A stretch of 64,000 nucleotides of DNA, taken from the NCBI GenBank assembly GCA_016861025.1, contig BOKO01000027.1, forward strand, positions 1 through 64,000, given 5' to 3'. How positions within the stretch are numbered: position 1 is the stretch's first letter; every line of letters starts with the position of its first letter. The position numbers were made by a program, and so were the translations under genes. The notes under the pieces were generated by a model. That model made no database searches. It had not been told where the DNA came from and saw nothing but the letters and a program-made list of their open reading frames with translations. Shown here one piece after another: positions 39,815-49,683 of this stretch. This DNA comes from Chloroflexota bacterium (GTDB lineage: Bacteria > Chloroflexota > Anaerolineae > Caldilineales > Caldilineaceae).

Positions 39815-42226
39815 ATGGACACTTTGCGTGGCGTTGTTGAACGCATCACCTACCATAACGAAGAAAATGGCTACACGGTCGCCAAGCTGACGCCCGAACG
39901 CGTCGGGCGCACTCTCTTTGGCGCCGAGCGCGAGGTGGCGATCGTCGGCAACATGTTAGGGTTGAATGTCGGCGAGTCGGTCGAGCTGACCGGGCGTTGG
40001 ACAGTGCACGGCGACTATGGCCGTCAGTTCCAGGTCGAGACCTTTCGCCCGATGTTGCCCGCCACCATCGCCGGCCTAGAGAAATATCTCGGCAGCGGGC
40101 TGATCAAGGGCGTGGGTCCTGTAACCGCGCAGCGCATCGTGCGGCAGTTCGGCCTCGACACACTCACCGTGATCGAGGAGAATCCGGAACGGTTGGCGGA
40201 AACGCCCGGCGTCGGCCCCAAACGCGTCGATATGATCAGCAAAGCATGGGCAGAGCAGCGCGCAATCAAAGAAGTGATGCTCTTTTTACAGAGCAACGGC
40301 GTCAGCACCAGCCTCGCCACCAAAATCTACAAAACCTACGGCGACGATGCGATCAACGTCGTGCGCGCCGACCCTTATCGCCTGGCGCGTGACATCTTCG
40401 GCATCGGCTTTCTCACCGCGGACAAAATTGCACGCGCTATGGGGATGCCCGAGGATGCACCGGAACGCGTGGCGGCGGGCGTCGCCTACGCGCTCAACCA
40501 GGCGAGCGAGGAAGGTCATGTCTTTTTACCGACGTCGGAGCTGGTCAAGCTCACCGCCGAATTGCTCAAAGTCTCGTCCAACCTGATCGGCGTCGGGCTG
40601 GCGCGGATGTGGAACGAGGCTCAGGTCAAAGTGGCGCCGGGGCCTGGACGTGAAGCCATTGAGCCACAGCCGAGCTTTGTCGCTGAGCCGCGAGTGGTGG
40701 CGGAGCAGGGGCAGTTGTACGCCGTCCACACGATCGACGAGGCGCAGCGTCTGCTCAATGAGGAAAACGCCATCTACCTGACGCCGCTCTATTTCAGTGA
40801 GGTGGGCGTAGCGCGGCGTTTGCTGCGGCTGCTGCGCGAGGGCGAGAGCCGACTTGCCGCCTTCGCCCGCTATCGACCGGTTGACTGGGAGCATGCACTC
40901 TCCGAAGCCGAGCGAGCCAACGGCTTCCCGCTCGCCCCTCAGCAACGCCAGGCTGTGCAGGCAGCGCTCACCCACCGCGTCGCTATCCTGACCGGCGGGC
41001 CTGGCACGGGCAAGACGACGACCGTGCGCACGATTCTCGACCTCTGCCAACGTGAGCAGCATCGCGTCCTTCTCGCCGCGCCGACCGGACGCGCGGCAAA
41101 ACGTCTTGCCGAAACCACCGGCGCCGAAGCGAAGACGATCCATCGCCTGCTTGAGTTCAAGCCGGGCGATGGCATGGCGTTTCAGCGCAACGAGGAAAAC
41201 CCGCTCGAAGGCGATCTGCTGATCGTGGATGAAGCGTCAATGCTCGACCTGCCGCTGACCAACCACCTGCTCAAAGCAGTTCCATCGGGCATGCACCTGC
41301 TGCTCGTCGGCGACATCGACCAACTGCCGAGCGTGGGTGCGGGGAATGTGCTGAAGGACATCATTGCGGCGTTGAGCGATTCAGAGAATGAGAGATCAGG
41401 AGATTGGAGATTGGAGATTGATGGTCCGCCGCCACTCTCGGTCTCCAATCGCCCCATCTCCCAATCTCCAATCTCCTCTGCGTCCGTCATCCGCCTGAAA
41501 ACCATCTTCCGCCAAGCCGCCGGGTCGTTCATCATCGCCAACGCGCATCGCATCAACGCCGGCGCGCTGCCGGTGATCGATAACAACGCCGCGACGGACT
41601 TCTTTCTCTTTCGCACCGAGGAGCCGGAACGCGCCGCCGAGTTGTGCGTGGAACTGGTGGCGGAGCGGATTCCGCGGCGCTTTGGCATTCCGTCGGAGGA
41701 GATTCAGGTGCTGGCGCCGATGCATCGTGGCGTGGTCGGCGTAGCTGCGCTCAACAATGCGCTGCAGCGTGCGCTCAACCCGCCCGCGCCCAACCGCCCC
41801 GAACGCACCATCGGCAGCCGGCTCTATCGCGTCGGCGACAAGGTGATGCAGATTCGCAACAACTACGACAAGGATATCTACAACGGCGACATCGGGCGCA
41901 TCACTGCACTTGACCTGATCATGCACACCGTCACGGTGAACTTCGATGGGCGCTCGGTCGGCTACGAATTTTTGGAGTTGGACGAACTAATCCATGCCTA
42001 CGCGATCAGCATTCACAAAAGCCAGGGCAGCGAATTCACCGCCGTCGTGATCCCGCTGCTCACCACACACTACATGATGCTTCAACGCAACCTGCTCTAC
42101 ACCGCGGTGACGCGCGCGCGGCGGCTTGTCGTGTTGGTGGGGCAGCCGCGCGCGATTGCATTGGCGGTCAACAACAACGAAGTGGCGGCGCGCTTCACCG
42201 GTCTCACGGAACGGCTGCTTGGTTGA
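39815..42226 (+). CDS. recD2: RecD2-type DNA helicase with an in-frame repeat insertion
   Basis: The 803-residue protein is a RecD2/YrrC 5'-3' helicase: an N-terminal OB-like and HhH region (about 1-190), Walker A GGPGTGKT (394-401), Walker B/motif II VDEASML (about 471-477), motif III GDIDQLPSVGAGNVL (about 499-513), IFRQ motif (564-567) and late motifs AISIHKSQGSEF and NLLYTAVTRARRLVVLV near the C-terminus. RecD2 acts in repair without RecBC. Between GNVLKDIIAALS and SVIRLKTIFRQ (about residues 522-556) lies extra sequence, NERSGDWRLEIDG...NRPISQSPISSA, whose DNA is a GGAGATT inverted repeat. The end overlaps the DUF1499 gene by 23 bases. Confidence 0.92.
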   Translation: MDTLRGVVERITYHNEENGYTVAKLTPERVGRTLFGAEREVAIVGNMLGLNVGESVELTGRWTVHGDYGRQFQVETFRPMLPATIAGLEKYLGSGLIKGVGPVTAQRIVRQFGLDTLTVIEENPERLAETPGVGPKRVDMISKAWAEQRAIKEVMLFLQSNGVSTSLATKIYKTYGDDAINVVRADPYRLARDIFGIGFLTADKIARAMGMPEDAPERVAAGVAYALNQASEEGHVFLPTSELVKLTAELLKVSSNLIGVGLARMWNEAQVKVAPGPGREAIEPQPSFVAEPRVVAEQGQLYAVHTIDEAQRLLNEENAIYLTPLYFSEVGVARRLLRLLREGESRLAAFARYRPVDWEHALSEAERANGFPLAPQQRQAVQAALTHRVAILTGGPGTGKTTTVRTILDLCQREQHRVLLAAPTGRAAKRLAETTGAEAKTIHRLLEFKPGDGMAFQRNEENPLEGDLLIVDEASMLDLPLTNHLLKAVPSGMHLLLVGDIDQLPSVGAGNVLKDIIAALSDSENERSGDWRLEIDGPPPLSVSNRPISQSPISSASVIRLKTIFRQAAGSFIIANAHRINAGALPVIDNNAATDFFLFRTEEPERAAELCVELVAERIPRRFGIPSEEIQVLAPMHRGVVGVAALNNALQRALNPPAPNRPERTIGSRLYRVGDKVMQIRNNYDKDIYNGDIGRITALDLIMHTVTVNFDGRSVGYEFLELDELIHAYAISIHKSQGSEFTAVVIPLLTTHYMMLQRNLLYTAVTRARRLVVLVGQPRAIALAVNNNEVAARFTGLTERLLG
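41388..41483 (+). repeat. GGAGATT inverted repeat in frame inside recD2 (copy E)
   Basis: The left arm is GGAGATTGGAGATTGGAGATT, the right arm is AATCTCCCAATCTCC-like (CTCCAATC, CATCTCCCAATCTCCAATCTCC), with the middle GATGGTCCGCCGCCACTCTCG as loop. The stretch is a multiple of three with no stop and codes for about 35 residues with no place in related helicases. The downstream frame continues to the correct helicase motifs. Confidence 0.75.
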
Positions 42227-42680
42227 AACGCGCGCGAATCTCCTCCATGCGGTTGCGGTTGACGCCCATGTCCCCTCGCCCAACGCGTGACGCCGAGCGG
42301 AAGTGAATCGTCTTGGCGGCGTCGTCGATCACAAATTGCACATCATCCACAAAGCGGAAGATCAGCGACGTGAACGTGGCGTGAATGTACAGCTCCTCGT
42401 CGGTGACGATTTTGGTGCGCGGCATGGCGGCGATCACGTCGAGCAACCGCTGGCGGGCGTCGGCGGCGCTGCCGGTGTAGGTGATCGGCTCGATGTAATG
42501 CTGCGCGTCCTCGCGCGGCGCCTGCGTCGAAACACAGTTCGGCGAATCCGGACAGGGCTGCAGCGTTTTGGCGACGGCGTTGCGCTCTACGATGGTGGGC
42601 GTGGCTGCGGTGCACGCAGTCAGCGCCATCGCCGAAAGCAGACCGGCGGATATCAACAGTTTTTTTGAAAAAGCAGACAT
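42204..42680 (-). CDS. DUF1499-family lipoprotein
   Basis: The 158-residue protein has a lipoprotein signal with lipobox LTAC (Cys23). The body, LQPCPDSPNCVST (about 41-53) and ITYTGSAADARQRLLDVIAAMPRTKI (about 65-90), with a late FRSASRVGRGDMGVNR, is DUF1499. Function unknown. Its last 23 bases overlap the end of recD2 on the other strand. AGGGAG lies 7 bases before the ATG. Confidence 0.83.
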   Translation of the reverse strand: MSAFSKKLLISAGLLSAMALTACTAATPTIVERNAVAKTLQPCPDSPNCVSTQAPREDAQHYIEPITYTGSAADARQRLLDVIAAMPRTKIVTDEELYIHATFTSLIFRFVDDVQFVIDDAAKTIHFRSASRVGRGDMGVNRNRMEEIRARFNQAAVP

Positions 42681-42883
42681 TTCGAAACTCCCTACGATTT
42701 TTGATCGCTATCGTGATTTTCACAGCCAAAACACTGCGCAAACCATAATCACGCATACAGTTTGTATAGATTCGCCACAAATGTCGCAACGTGGCAGCCG
42801 AAGAATCGTGCAGTGAACGCACAGTGCACGCTACAAAAGAGCCATGAAATTGCGTCCGCCATGCGCTACAATCGGTGTGACGC

Positions 42884-42912
42884 CTTCCTGGGAGCTTTGA
42901 GCTTCCAGGAAG
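42884..42912 (+). terminator. Hairpin plus T-run in the CAP-gene leader
   Basis: CTTCCTGGGAGCT (42884-42896) pairs with AGCTTCCAGGAAG (42900-42912) with one G-T wobble and is followed by TTTT. It is terminator-shaped but lies upstream of the CAP gene, so it may be an attenuator. Its core recurs at 48393-48428. Confidence 0.45.
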
Positions 42913-42954
42913 TTTTACGACACGGCCAAATCAGTCACGGGGACGCGAATTGCC

Positions 42955-43884
42955 ATGCACCCAGTCATTGTTACACACATCCAATCAGTATTGAGGCAAG
43001 TCGGTGTAGTTGCCGGCGTCACCACATTCGTCGTTGTGCTTGCCTTTGCGCCATCGGCGGCGGCGCAGGTGAGCGAGGCGGCTTACACCGGCTGCGGCGG
43101 CGTTGACGCGCCAGTCATCAACGATGCATTCGAGGCGCGCGTCGTCGAGCTGGTCAACCAGCAGCGCGCCGCCAATGGCGCCCTGCCGCCGCTCAAGCGC
43201 GTGCCTGCGCTGGACAAGGCAGCGCGCTACCACGCCGCCGACCTCGGAACCGACAACTATTTTGCTCACGACACCTTCGACCGCAACGGTGGAAGCCTGG
43301 TGCGGGTGTGCGGTGCATTCGATCGCATTCGTAGATGGTACGACTGGTGGACGGCCGGCGAGAATATCGGCGCTGGCTATCGTACACCGGAGGAGGTGAT
43401 GGCGGGCTGGATGGGAAGTCCAGGCCATCGCCAGAACATTCTCAACCCGAACTACCGTGAGATCGGCGTCGGCTATTTCAGCGGGGCCGGCGATTATGGC
43501 GTTTATTGGGTGCAGGATTTAGGCGCGCGCAGCGGCGAATATCCGATTCTCATCAACAACGACGCTGCTGTCACGAGTGACCGCAACGTCGAAATCTTTG
43601 TCCACGGTGAATGGAGCGAGATGCGGTTGCGCAACGACAGCAACGCCTGGGGCGAGTGGCAGCCCTTTGTCAGCCGCTTCACCTGGACGCTCAACGACGG
43701 CGCGGGCGAACGCATTGTCTCCGCCGAGCTGCGCAGCGAAGCGCAGACCTATAGCGCCTGCGACAAAATCACGCTGGTCAATAGGGCCGCGGACGAGTCA
43801 TCGCAACCGATCTCCGCTTATCAACTCTACCTGCCGTCGATCGTCTCCAGCCAGCCGGTGCAACCGCCGGTGACCTGCGAATGA
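42955..43884 (+). CDS. Secreted CAP/SCP-domain protein
   Basis: The 309-residue protein has a signal peptide (about 1-38, ending AAAQ-VSE). The CAP domain runs about 55-195: LVNQQRAANGALPPLKRVPALDKAARYHAADL, HDTFDRNGG, GENIGAGYRTPEEVMAGWMGSPGHRQNILNPNYREIGVGYF. The rest (about 200-295) is beta-rich, and the protein ends in YQLYLPSIVSSQPVQPP. CAP proteins are secreted; bacterial members have no agreed enzyme activity. The leader contains a hairpin with a T-run. Confidence 0.88.
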   Translation: MHPVIVTHIQSVLRQVGVVAGVTTFVVVLAFAPSAAAQVSEAAYTGCGGVDAPVINDAFEARVVELVNQQRAANGALPPLKRVPALDKAARYHAADLGTDNYFAHDTFDRNGGSLVRVCGAFDRIRRWYDWWTAGENIGAGYRTPEEVMAGWMGSPGHRQNILNPNYREIGVGYFSGAGDYGVYWVQDLGARSGEYPILINNDAAVTSDRNVEIFVHGEWSEMRLRNDSNAWGEWQPFVSRFTWTLNDGAGERIVSAELRSEAQTYSACDKITLVNRAADESSQPISAYQLYLPSIVSSQPVQPPVTCE

Positions 43885-43888
43885 ATCC

Positions 43889-43917
43889 TTGCCGCGCGCC
43901 CGGTTCGGTGGTACACT
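43889..43917 (+). promoter_or_regulatory. dnaX promoter, leaderless transcript predicted
   Basis: TTGCCG (43889-43894), a 17-base spacer and TACACT (43912-43917) form a good promoter. Initiation 7 bases after the -10 falls on the A of the dnaX ATG at 43924, and no ribosome site precedes it. The promoter overlaps the end of the CAP gene. Confidence 0.55.
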
Positions 43918-43923
43918 GGCGAC

Positions 43924-45579
43924 ATGTCCACAGCCTTGTATCGCAAATGGCGCAGCCAGACGTTCGACGAAGTTGTCGGCCAGGAACATGTCACACAGAC
44001 GCTGAAAAATGCGCTGCGCGATGGTCGCGTGGCGCACGCCTATCTCTTTTCGGGGCCGCGCGGCACGGGCAAGACGAGCACAGCGCGCATCCTCGCCAAG
44101 GCGCTCAACTGTAGCGCCCCCGAAGCCGAACGCCCGTGTAACCGCTGCCCCACCTGCCAGGCGATCACCGAGGGGCGCATGATCGACCTGATCGAGATCG
44201 ACGCCGCCTCCAACAACAGTGTAGACGACATTCGCGAGCTGCGCGACAAAGTCGGTTTCCGTCCCAGTGAAGGGCGCTTCAAGATTTACATCATCGATGA
44301 AGTGCACATGTTGAGCAGCAGCGCGTTCAACGCCCTGCTCAAAACGCTGGAGGAGCCACCGCCTCACGCTCGCTTCATCCTGGCGACGACCGAGCCGCAC
44401 AAGATACCGGCGACGGTGATCAGCCGCTGCCAGCGCTTCGACTTTCGCCGCATCCCTGCGCCGGAAATCGCGCAACACCTGCAGCGCATCGTTGATGCTG
44501 AGGGGTTTAGCGCCGAACCAGATGCATTGCTGATGATCGGACGCAGCGCACAGGGTTGTATGCGCGACGCCGTGAGCCTGCTCGACCAGATGTTCAGCTT
44601 CGGCCACGATCGGGTGACGCTGATGCAGGTGCAGCAAGTGCTCGGCGCAGTCAACACGCAAACGGTCATCGAGTTCATCGGCGCAGTGGCGGCGCGTGAT
44701 GCGCAGCGCGGGCTGGCGCTCATTCACAAATTGATGACCGACGGCGCCAGCCTCACCGAATTCTGCCAGCAGGTCGTCGAGCAACTGCGTGCGGTGATGG
44801 TGTTGCAGATGACCAACAACCCAGCGCTGCTCGATGATTTGCCCGCCGAAACCGTGCAACAGATGCAGGCGCAGGCAAAACAGATGGACCTGGCGACGAC
44901 CCTCTATGCGATCAAACGCTTCAGCACGGCAGCGAACGAACTCAAGGGCGGGTTTCAGCCGCAGCTTCCGCTGGAAATGGCGCTGATCGAGGTTGTGCAG
45001 GGCGAAGCGACTGCGCCGCCCTCGGTTGTCGTGCGAACCTCGCCGTCGACCGCCGCTGTGAACACTGAACAGGGCGCCGTGAAACCCGCAGCGCAGGAAA
45101 AGCAGCCGCAGCAGGCGAAATCGGACGACCAGAGCCAACCGAAGCGCGAAAGCATCGTCGATGTAGAGACCTCGCGGCGATTATGGGCGCGCTGGAAAGA
45201 GTTTCTTGGCGTCGTGCGATCGCAGTGTGGACAGCAGGCGACCGCTGCATTGCACGCAGTGCGCGATGTTGCTGTCTCCGATCATGTCGTGGCGCTGGCG
45301 TTTGGCGGCAACGAATTTTCGCGCAACCTGGTGGCAAAGCCCGATGTGCTGCCAGGCGTCGCCGCGGCGCTCTCCCGCTTTATGGGTCGCGAAGTCACGA
45401 TCGAGTGTCAGCTTGGCGAAAAAGCGGTGCTCGTCGGTCAGGCCGTGGTGGTGCAGGCGCAGGCAACCGACGGTCCCGATCCGTTGATCGAGTTCGCCGT
45501 GCACGACCTGGGCGCCCAGGTGATGCAGAGCCCCACGCCATCATCGCAACGCAAGCGGCAAACTTCGCCGACTGCGTAG
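43924..45579 (+). CDS. dnaX: DNA polymerase III subunit gamma/tau
   Basis: The 551-residue clamp-loader ATPase has Walker A GPRGTGKT (44-51), the four-Cys zinc site (Cys63, Cys72, Cys75, Cys78), Walker B IIDEVHMLS and SRC motif VISRCQRFDF. The C-terminal third (about 350-551) is variable and less conserved, with an acidic/Gln-rich linker (QEKQPQQAKSDDQSQPKRES). I did not find a slippery A-run for gamma-frameshifting. The gene heads the dnaX-ybaB-recR set. It starts with no ribosome site. Confidence 0.95.
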   Translation: MSTALYRKWRSQTFDEVVGQEHVTQTLKNALRDGRVAHAYLFSGPRGTGKTSTARILAKALNCSAPEAERPCNRCPTCQAITEGRMIDLIEIDAASNNSVDDIRELRDKVGFRPSEGRFKIYIIDEVHMLSSSAFNALLKTLEEPPPHARFILATTEPHKIPATVISRCQRFDFRRIPAPEIAQHLQRIVDAEGFSAEPDALLMIGRSAQGCMRDAVSLLDQMFSFGHDRVTLMQVQQVLGAVNTQTVIEFIGAVAARDAQRGLALIHKLMTDGASLTEFCQQVVEQLRAVMVLQMTNNPALLDDLPAETVQQMQAQAKQMDLATTLYAIKRFSTAANELKGGFQPQLPLEMALIEVVQGEATAPPSVVVRTSPSTAAVNTEQGAVKPAAQEKQPQQAKSDDQSQPKRESIVDVETSRRLWARWKEFLGVVRSQCGQQATAALHAVRDVAVSDHVVALAFGGNEFSRNLVAKPDVLPGVAAALSRFMGREVTIECQLGEKAVLVGQAVVVQAQATDGPDPLIEFAVHDLGAQVMQSPTPSSQRKRQTSPTA

Positions 45580-45682
45580 AAAAAAATCAGTTTGCGTGAT
45601 GTCCCAAAAAAGGGGTGAAGATTGACGCCCGATCTTGGGACAAACGCCCCATGACCATTGTAGCAGAAAAGGATATACCAGA

Positions 45683-46060
45683 ATGAGCAAGAAACGAGGA
45701 TTTGGCGGCGGCGGTCGCGGCGGCTTTGGCGGTGGATTCGGCGGCGGAATGCCGAACATGGGCAGCCTGATGTCGCAAGTGCAGAAGCTGCAAGAAGAGA
45801 TGGAAAAGACGCAGGCTGCGCTGGCAGCCGAGGAGATCACCGTCAGCGCCGGCGGCGCCGTGACGATTGTTGTCACCGGCGCGCGCGAGTTCAAAAGCGT
45901 GACGATCAAACCGGAAGTCGTCGATCCGGACGATGTCGAGATGCTGCAAGACTTGCTGTTGGCGGCGTTCAACGATGCCCTGGCGCAGGTCAAGCAGCTC
46001 GAAGAAGAGCGTATGGGCAGCCTGACTGGCGGGATGGGGCTGCCGCCGGGTTTGTTTTAA
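45683..46060 (+). CDS. ybaB: YbaB/EbfC nucleoid-associated protein
   Basis: Starting at ATG 45683 (AAAGGAT upstream) gives 125 residues, slightly longer than usual because of an N-terminal extension rich in Gly and Arg (RGFGGGGRGGFGGGFGGG). The YbaB core begins near MSQVQKLQEEMEKTQ (about 31) and includes VSAGGAVTIVVTGAREFKSVTI. YbaB proteins bind DNA as dimers. It lies between dnaX and recR, the classic order, 2 bases before recR. Confidence 0.93.
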   Translation: MSKKRGFGGGGRGGFGGGFGGGMPNMGSLMSQVQKLQEEMEKTQAALAAEEITVSAGGAVTIVVTGAREFKSVTIKPEVVDPDDVEMLQDLLLAAFNDALAQVKQLEEERMGSLTGGMGLPPGLF

Positions 46061-46062
46061 CG

Positions 46063-46668
46063 ATGCAACCATTAGCTGAACCAGTTTCCAACTTAATCGA
46101 CGCCTTCAGCCAGCTACCGGGCATTGGCCCCAAAACAGCGACGCGGCTGGCGTATTACCTGCTGCGCAACGACGAAGCCATTGCGCTTAAACTGGCGCGC
46201 GCGTTAGAAGAACTGAAGCAGCGCACGCTCTTTTGCAGCGTCTGCTTCAACATCGCGGACCAGGACCCGTGTCCGATCTGTGCAAATGCGCAGCGCGACC
46301 ACGGGCTGGTCTGCGTGGTCGAGGAACCGCTTGACGTGCAGGCGATCGAACGCACGCGCGAATTCGCCGGAGTCTACCACGTGTTGCACGGCGCCATCTC
46401 GCCGGTCGAAGGCATTGGCCCCGAGGACCTGAAGATCGGCGAGCTGCTGCACCGCATTCAGACAAGCGAGACGCCGGTGCGCGAGCTGCTGCTGGCGACC
46501 AATCCCAACCTGGAGGGCGAGGCGACTGCCATGTACATCGCCCGCCTGATTAAGCCGCTCGGCATCCGCGTCACCCGCCTGGCGCGCGGCCTGCCGATGG
46601 GCGGCGACCTGGAATATGCCGACGAGGTGACGCTGGGGCGCGCGTTGACCGGCCGCAGCGAAATGTAA
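46063..46668 (+). CDS. recR: Recombination protein RecR
   Basis: The 201-residue protein has the HhH start LPGIGPKTATRLAYYLL (about 18-34), a Cys4 zinc finger (Cys58, Cys61, Cys70, Cys73), and a Toprim domain with VCVVEEPLDVQAIERT (about 84-99) and GEATAMYIARL. RecR works with RecO and RecF in single-strand gap repair. Its ATG is 2 bases after the ybaB stop. Confidence 0.95.
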   Translation: MQPLAEPVSNLIDAFSQLPGIGPKTATRLAYYLLRNDEAIALKLARALEELKQRTLFCSVCFNIADQDPCPICANAQRDHGLVCVVEEPLDVQAIERTREFAGVYHVLHGAISPVEGIGPEDLKIGELLHRIQTSETPVRELLLATNPNLEGEATAMYIARLIKPLGIRVTRLARGLPMGGDLEYADEVTLGRALTGRSEM

Positions 46669-46701
46669 AGCATACCCAAATAAAACGGATGGAGTCACCT
46701 G

Positions 46702-48372
<1,671 letters not shown>

Positions 48373-48392
48373 CGCAACCGGAAATTCGCTGT

Positions 48393-48428
48393 CATCTTCC
48401 AGGAGGCTTTGGCGCTTCCTGGAAGATG
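48393..48428. terminator. Bidirectional terminator-like hairpin after the mutase gene
   Basis: CATCTTCCAGGA (48393-48404) and TCCTGGAAGATG (48417-48428) form a perfect 12-bp stem with a 12-base loop. It lies between the convergent mutase and glycosyltransferase genes. The core CTTCCAGGA...TCCTGGAAG also occurs, reversed in order, at 42884-42912. Confidence 0.6.
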
Positions 48429-48441
48429 CTTGTGTTGCCGC

Positions 48442-49659
48442 CTACCAGTCGACTTTGCGGCGTTCGTTGACAATGGTGCGATAGAGGTCCGCCGTGCGCT
48501 GGGCGATGTGACGCCAGCTATAACTTTCCTTGACTTCAGCAATCGCTCGCTGCTGGCGCACTTCGGCTGCAGCCGGATCGGAAAAAAGCTTGTTAACCGC
48601 CCATACAATGCTCATCGGGTCGTTGGGCAGAATCGTCAGTCCATTTTCCAGATGGCGTACAACCTCTGCCAATCCACCGACGCTCGACGCCACGACATTG
48701 GCGCCAGCGGCCATTGCCTCCAGCGCAACGATGCCGAATGGTTCATACAGGCTGGGAAAGATCGCAGCATCGACGATTGTATACAGACAGTCGCGTTCGT
48801 CGTCGCTGATAAAGCCCAGAAAATCAACCGACTTTTCCACACCCAACTCGTAGGCCAGGGGCCAGTATTTCTCGCCATTCTTCCCGGCAACCAGCAGTCT
48901 CGTGTTCGGGTATTCAGCCAGGATGCGCGGCATCGCCCGAATCAAGACGTGCAGTCCCTTTTCGTGCACAACCCGCCCGACGAAGAGCAACAAACGCTCA
49001 CCGTTCGGCGCGTAGCGGTGACGCAGAAAGGCGCGCTGTTCGCTCGGGCAGCGCGTTATCGCTTCGATGTCGATCCCGTTGGGAATAACGATTGTCTTGC
49101 TGTCGGGCACGCCGAAGTAGTTCTGCAACTCATTGCGCATGAACTGGCTGCAGGTGATTATGTTCCACGCTTCGTAGCAACTCTGCCATTCCATGCGATC
49201 GATCTGATGGCTGGTTTCGCTAGGAATGTGGCCTTGATGACGACCGCGCTCGGTGGCGTGGATGGTGGTGACAAAGGGCGTCTTCCAGCGATGCTTGAGG
49301 GTGATGCCTGCTTTGGCGACCAGCCAATCGTGTGCGTGAATCAACTCATAAGGGTGGCGTTGCGCAAGTTTTTCGGCGCGATCCACCAGCGTTTGATTGC
49401 TTTCAACCACGCTATTGTAATGATCGACCGGGTCGATCGGCGGCGCGTCGACCCGATACACAGTCAAGAATTCATTGACTTGTTCTTCTTGCGCGCCGCC
49501 GCTGTAGCGCGTGGTGAGCACATCAACATATAAGGGTCCCGAGGAGTGGAGATCGTCGATGATCTGGCCGCCAAGAACCGGCGCCAGCTCGGCGACATGT
49601 TTGCCCATACCCCCGACCACATAGGGAGGATACTCCCAGGAAGTTAAAAGAATACGCAT
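48442..49659 (-). CDS. GT4-family glycosyltransferase
   Basis: Starting at ATG 49659 gives 405 residues. The opening MRILLTSWEYPPYVVGGMGKHVAEL (residues 1-25) is a GT-B fold N-terminal signature as in glycogen synthase-like and mannosyltransferase enzymes. The second half has VEKSVDFLGFISDDERD and EPFGIVALEAMAAGANVV, the E-x7-E motif of GT4 retaining enzymes. The donor and acceptor are unknown. It lies downstream of mltG and a binding lipoprotein on the same strand and could serve an envelope polymer. Confidence 0.88.
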   Translation of the reverse strand: MRILLTSWEYPPYVVGGMGKHVAELAPVLGGQIIDDLHSSGPLYVDVLTTRYSGGAQEEQVNEFLTVYRVDAPPIDPVDHYNSVVESNQTLVDRAEKLAQRHPYELIHAHDWLVAKAGITLKHRWKTPFVTTIHATERGRHQGHIPSETSHQIDRMEWQSCYEAWNIITCSQFMRNELQNYFGVPDSKTIVIPNGIDIEAITRCPSEQRAFLRHRYAPNGERLLLFVGRVVHEKGLHVLIRAMPRILAEYPNTRLLVAGKNGEKYWPLAYELGVEKSVDFLGFISDDERDCLYTIVDAAIFPSLYEPFGIVALEAMAAGANVVASSVGGLAEVVRHLENGLTILPNDPMSIVWAVNKLFSDPAAAEVRQQRAIAEVKESYSWRHIAQRTADLYRTIVNERRKVDW

Positions 49660-49683
49660 AAATCCAACCAATTGCTCCTTGTC

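Noticed and set aside
42850..42872. TTGCGT and TACAAT as promoter of the CAP gene
   Set aside because: The spacing is only 11 bases, so it does not fit a sigma70-type promoter.
43798..45138. 446-codon frame opposite dnaX
   Set aside because: Antisense to a clear dnaX; no domain.
45600..45642. Eight-base inverted repeat between dnaX and ybaB
   Set aside because: Short arms (TGTCCCAA/TTGGGACA) with a 27-base loop; too weak for a terminator inside an operon.
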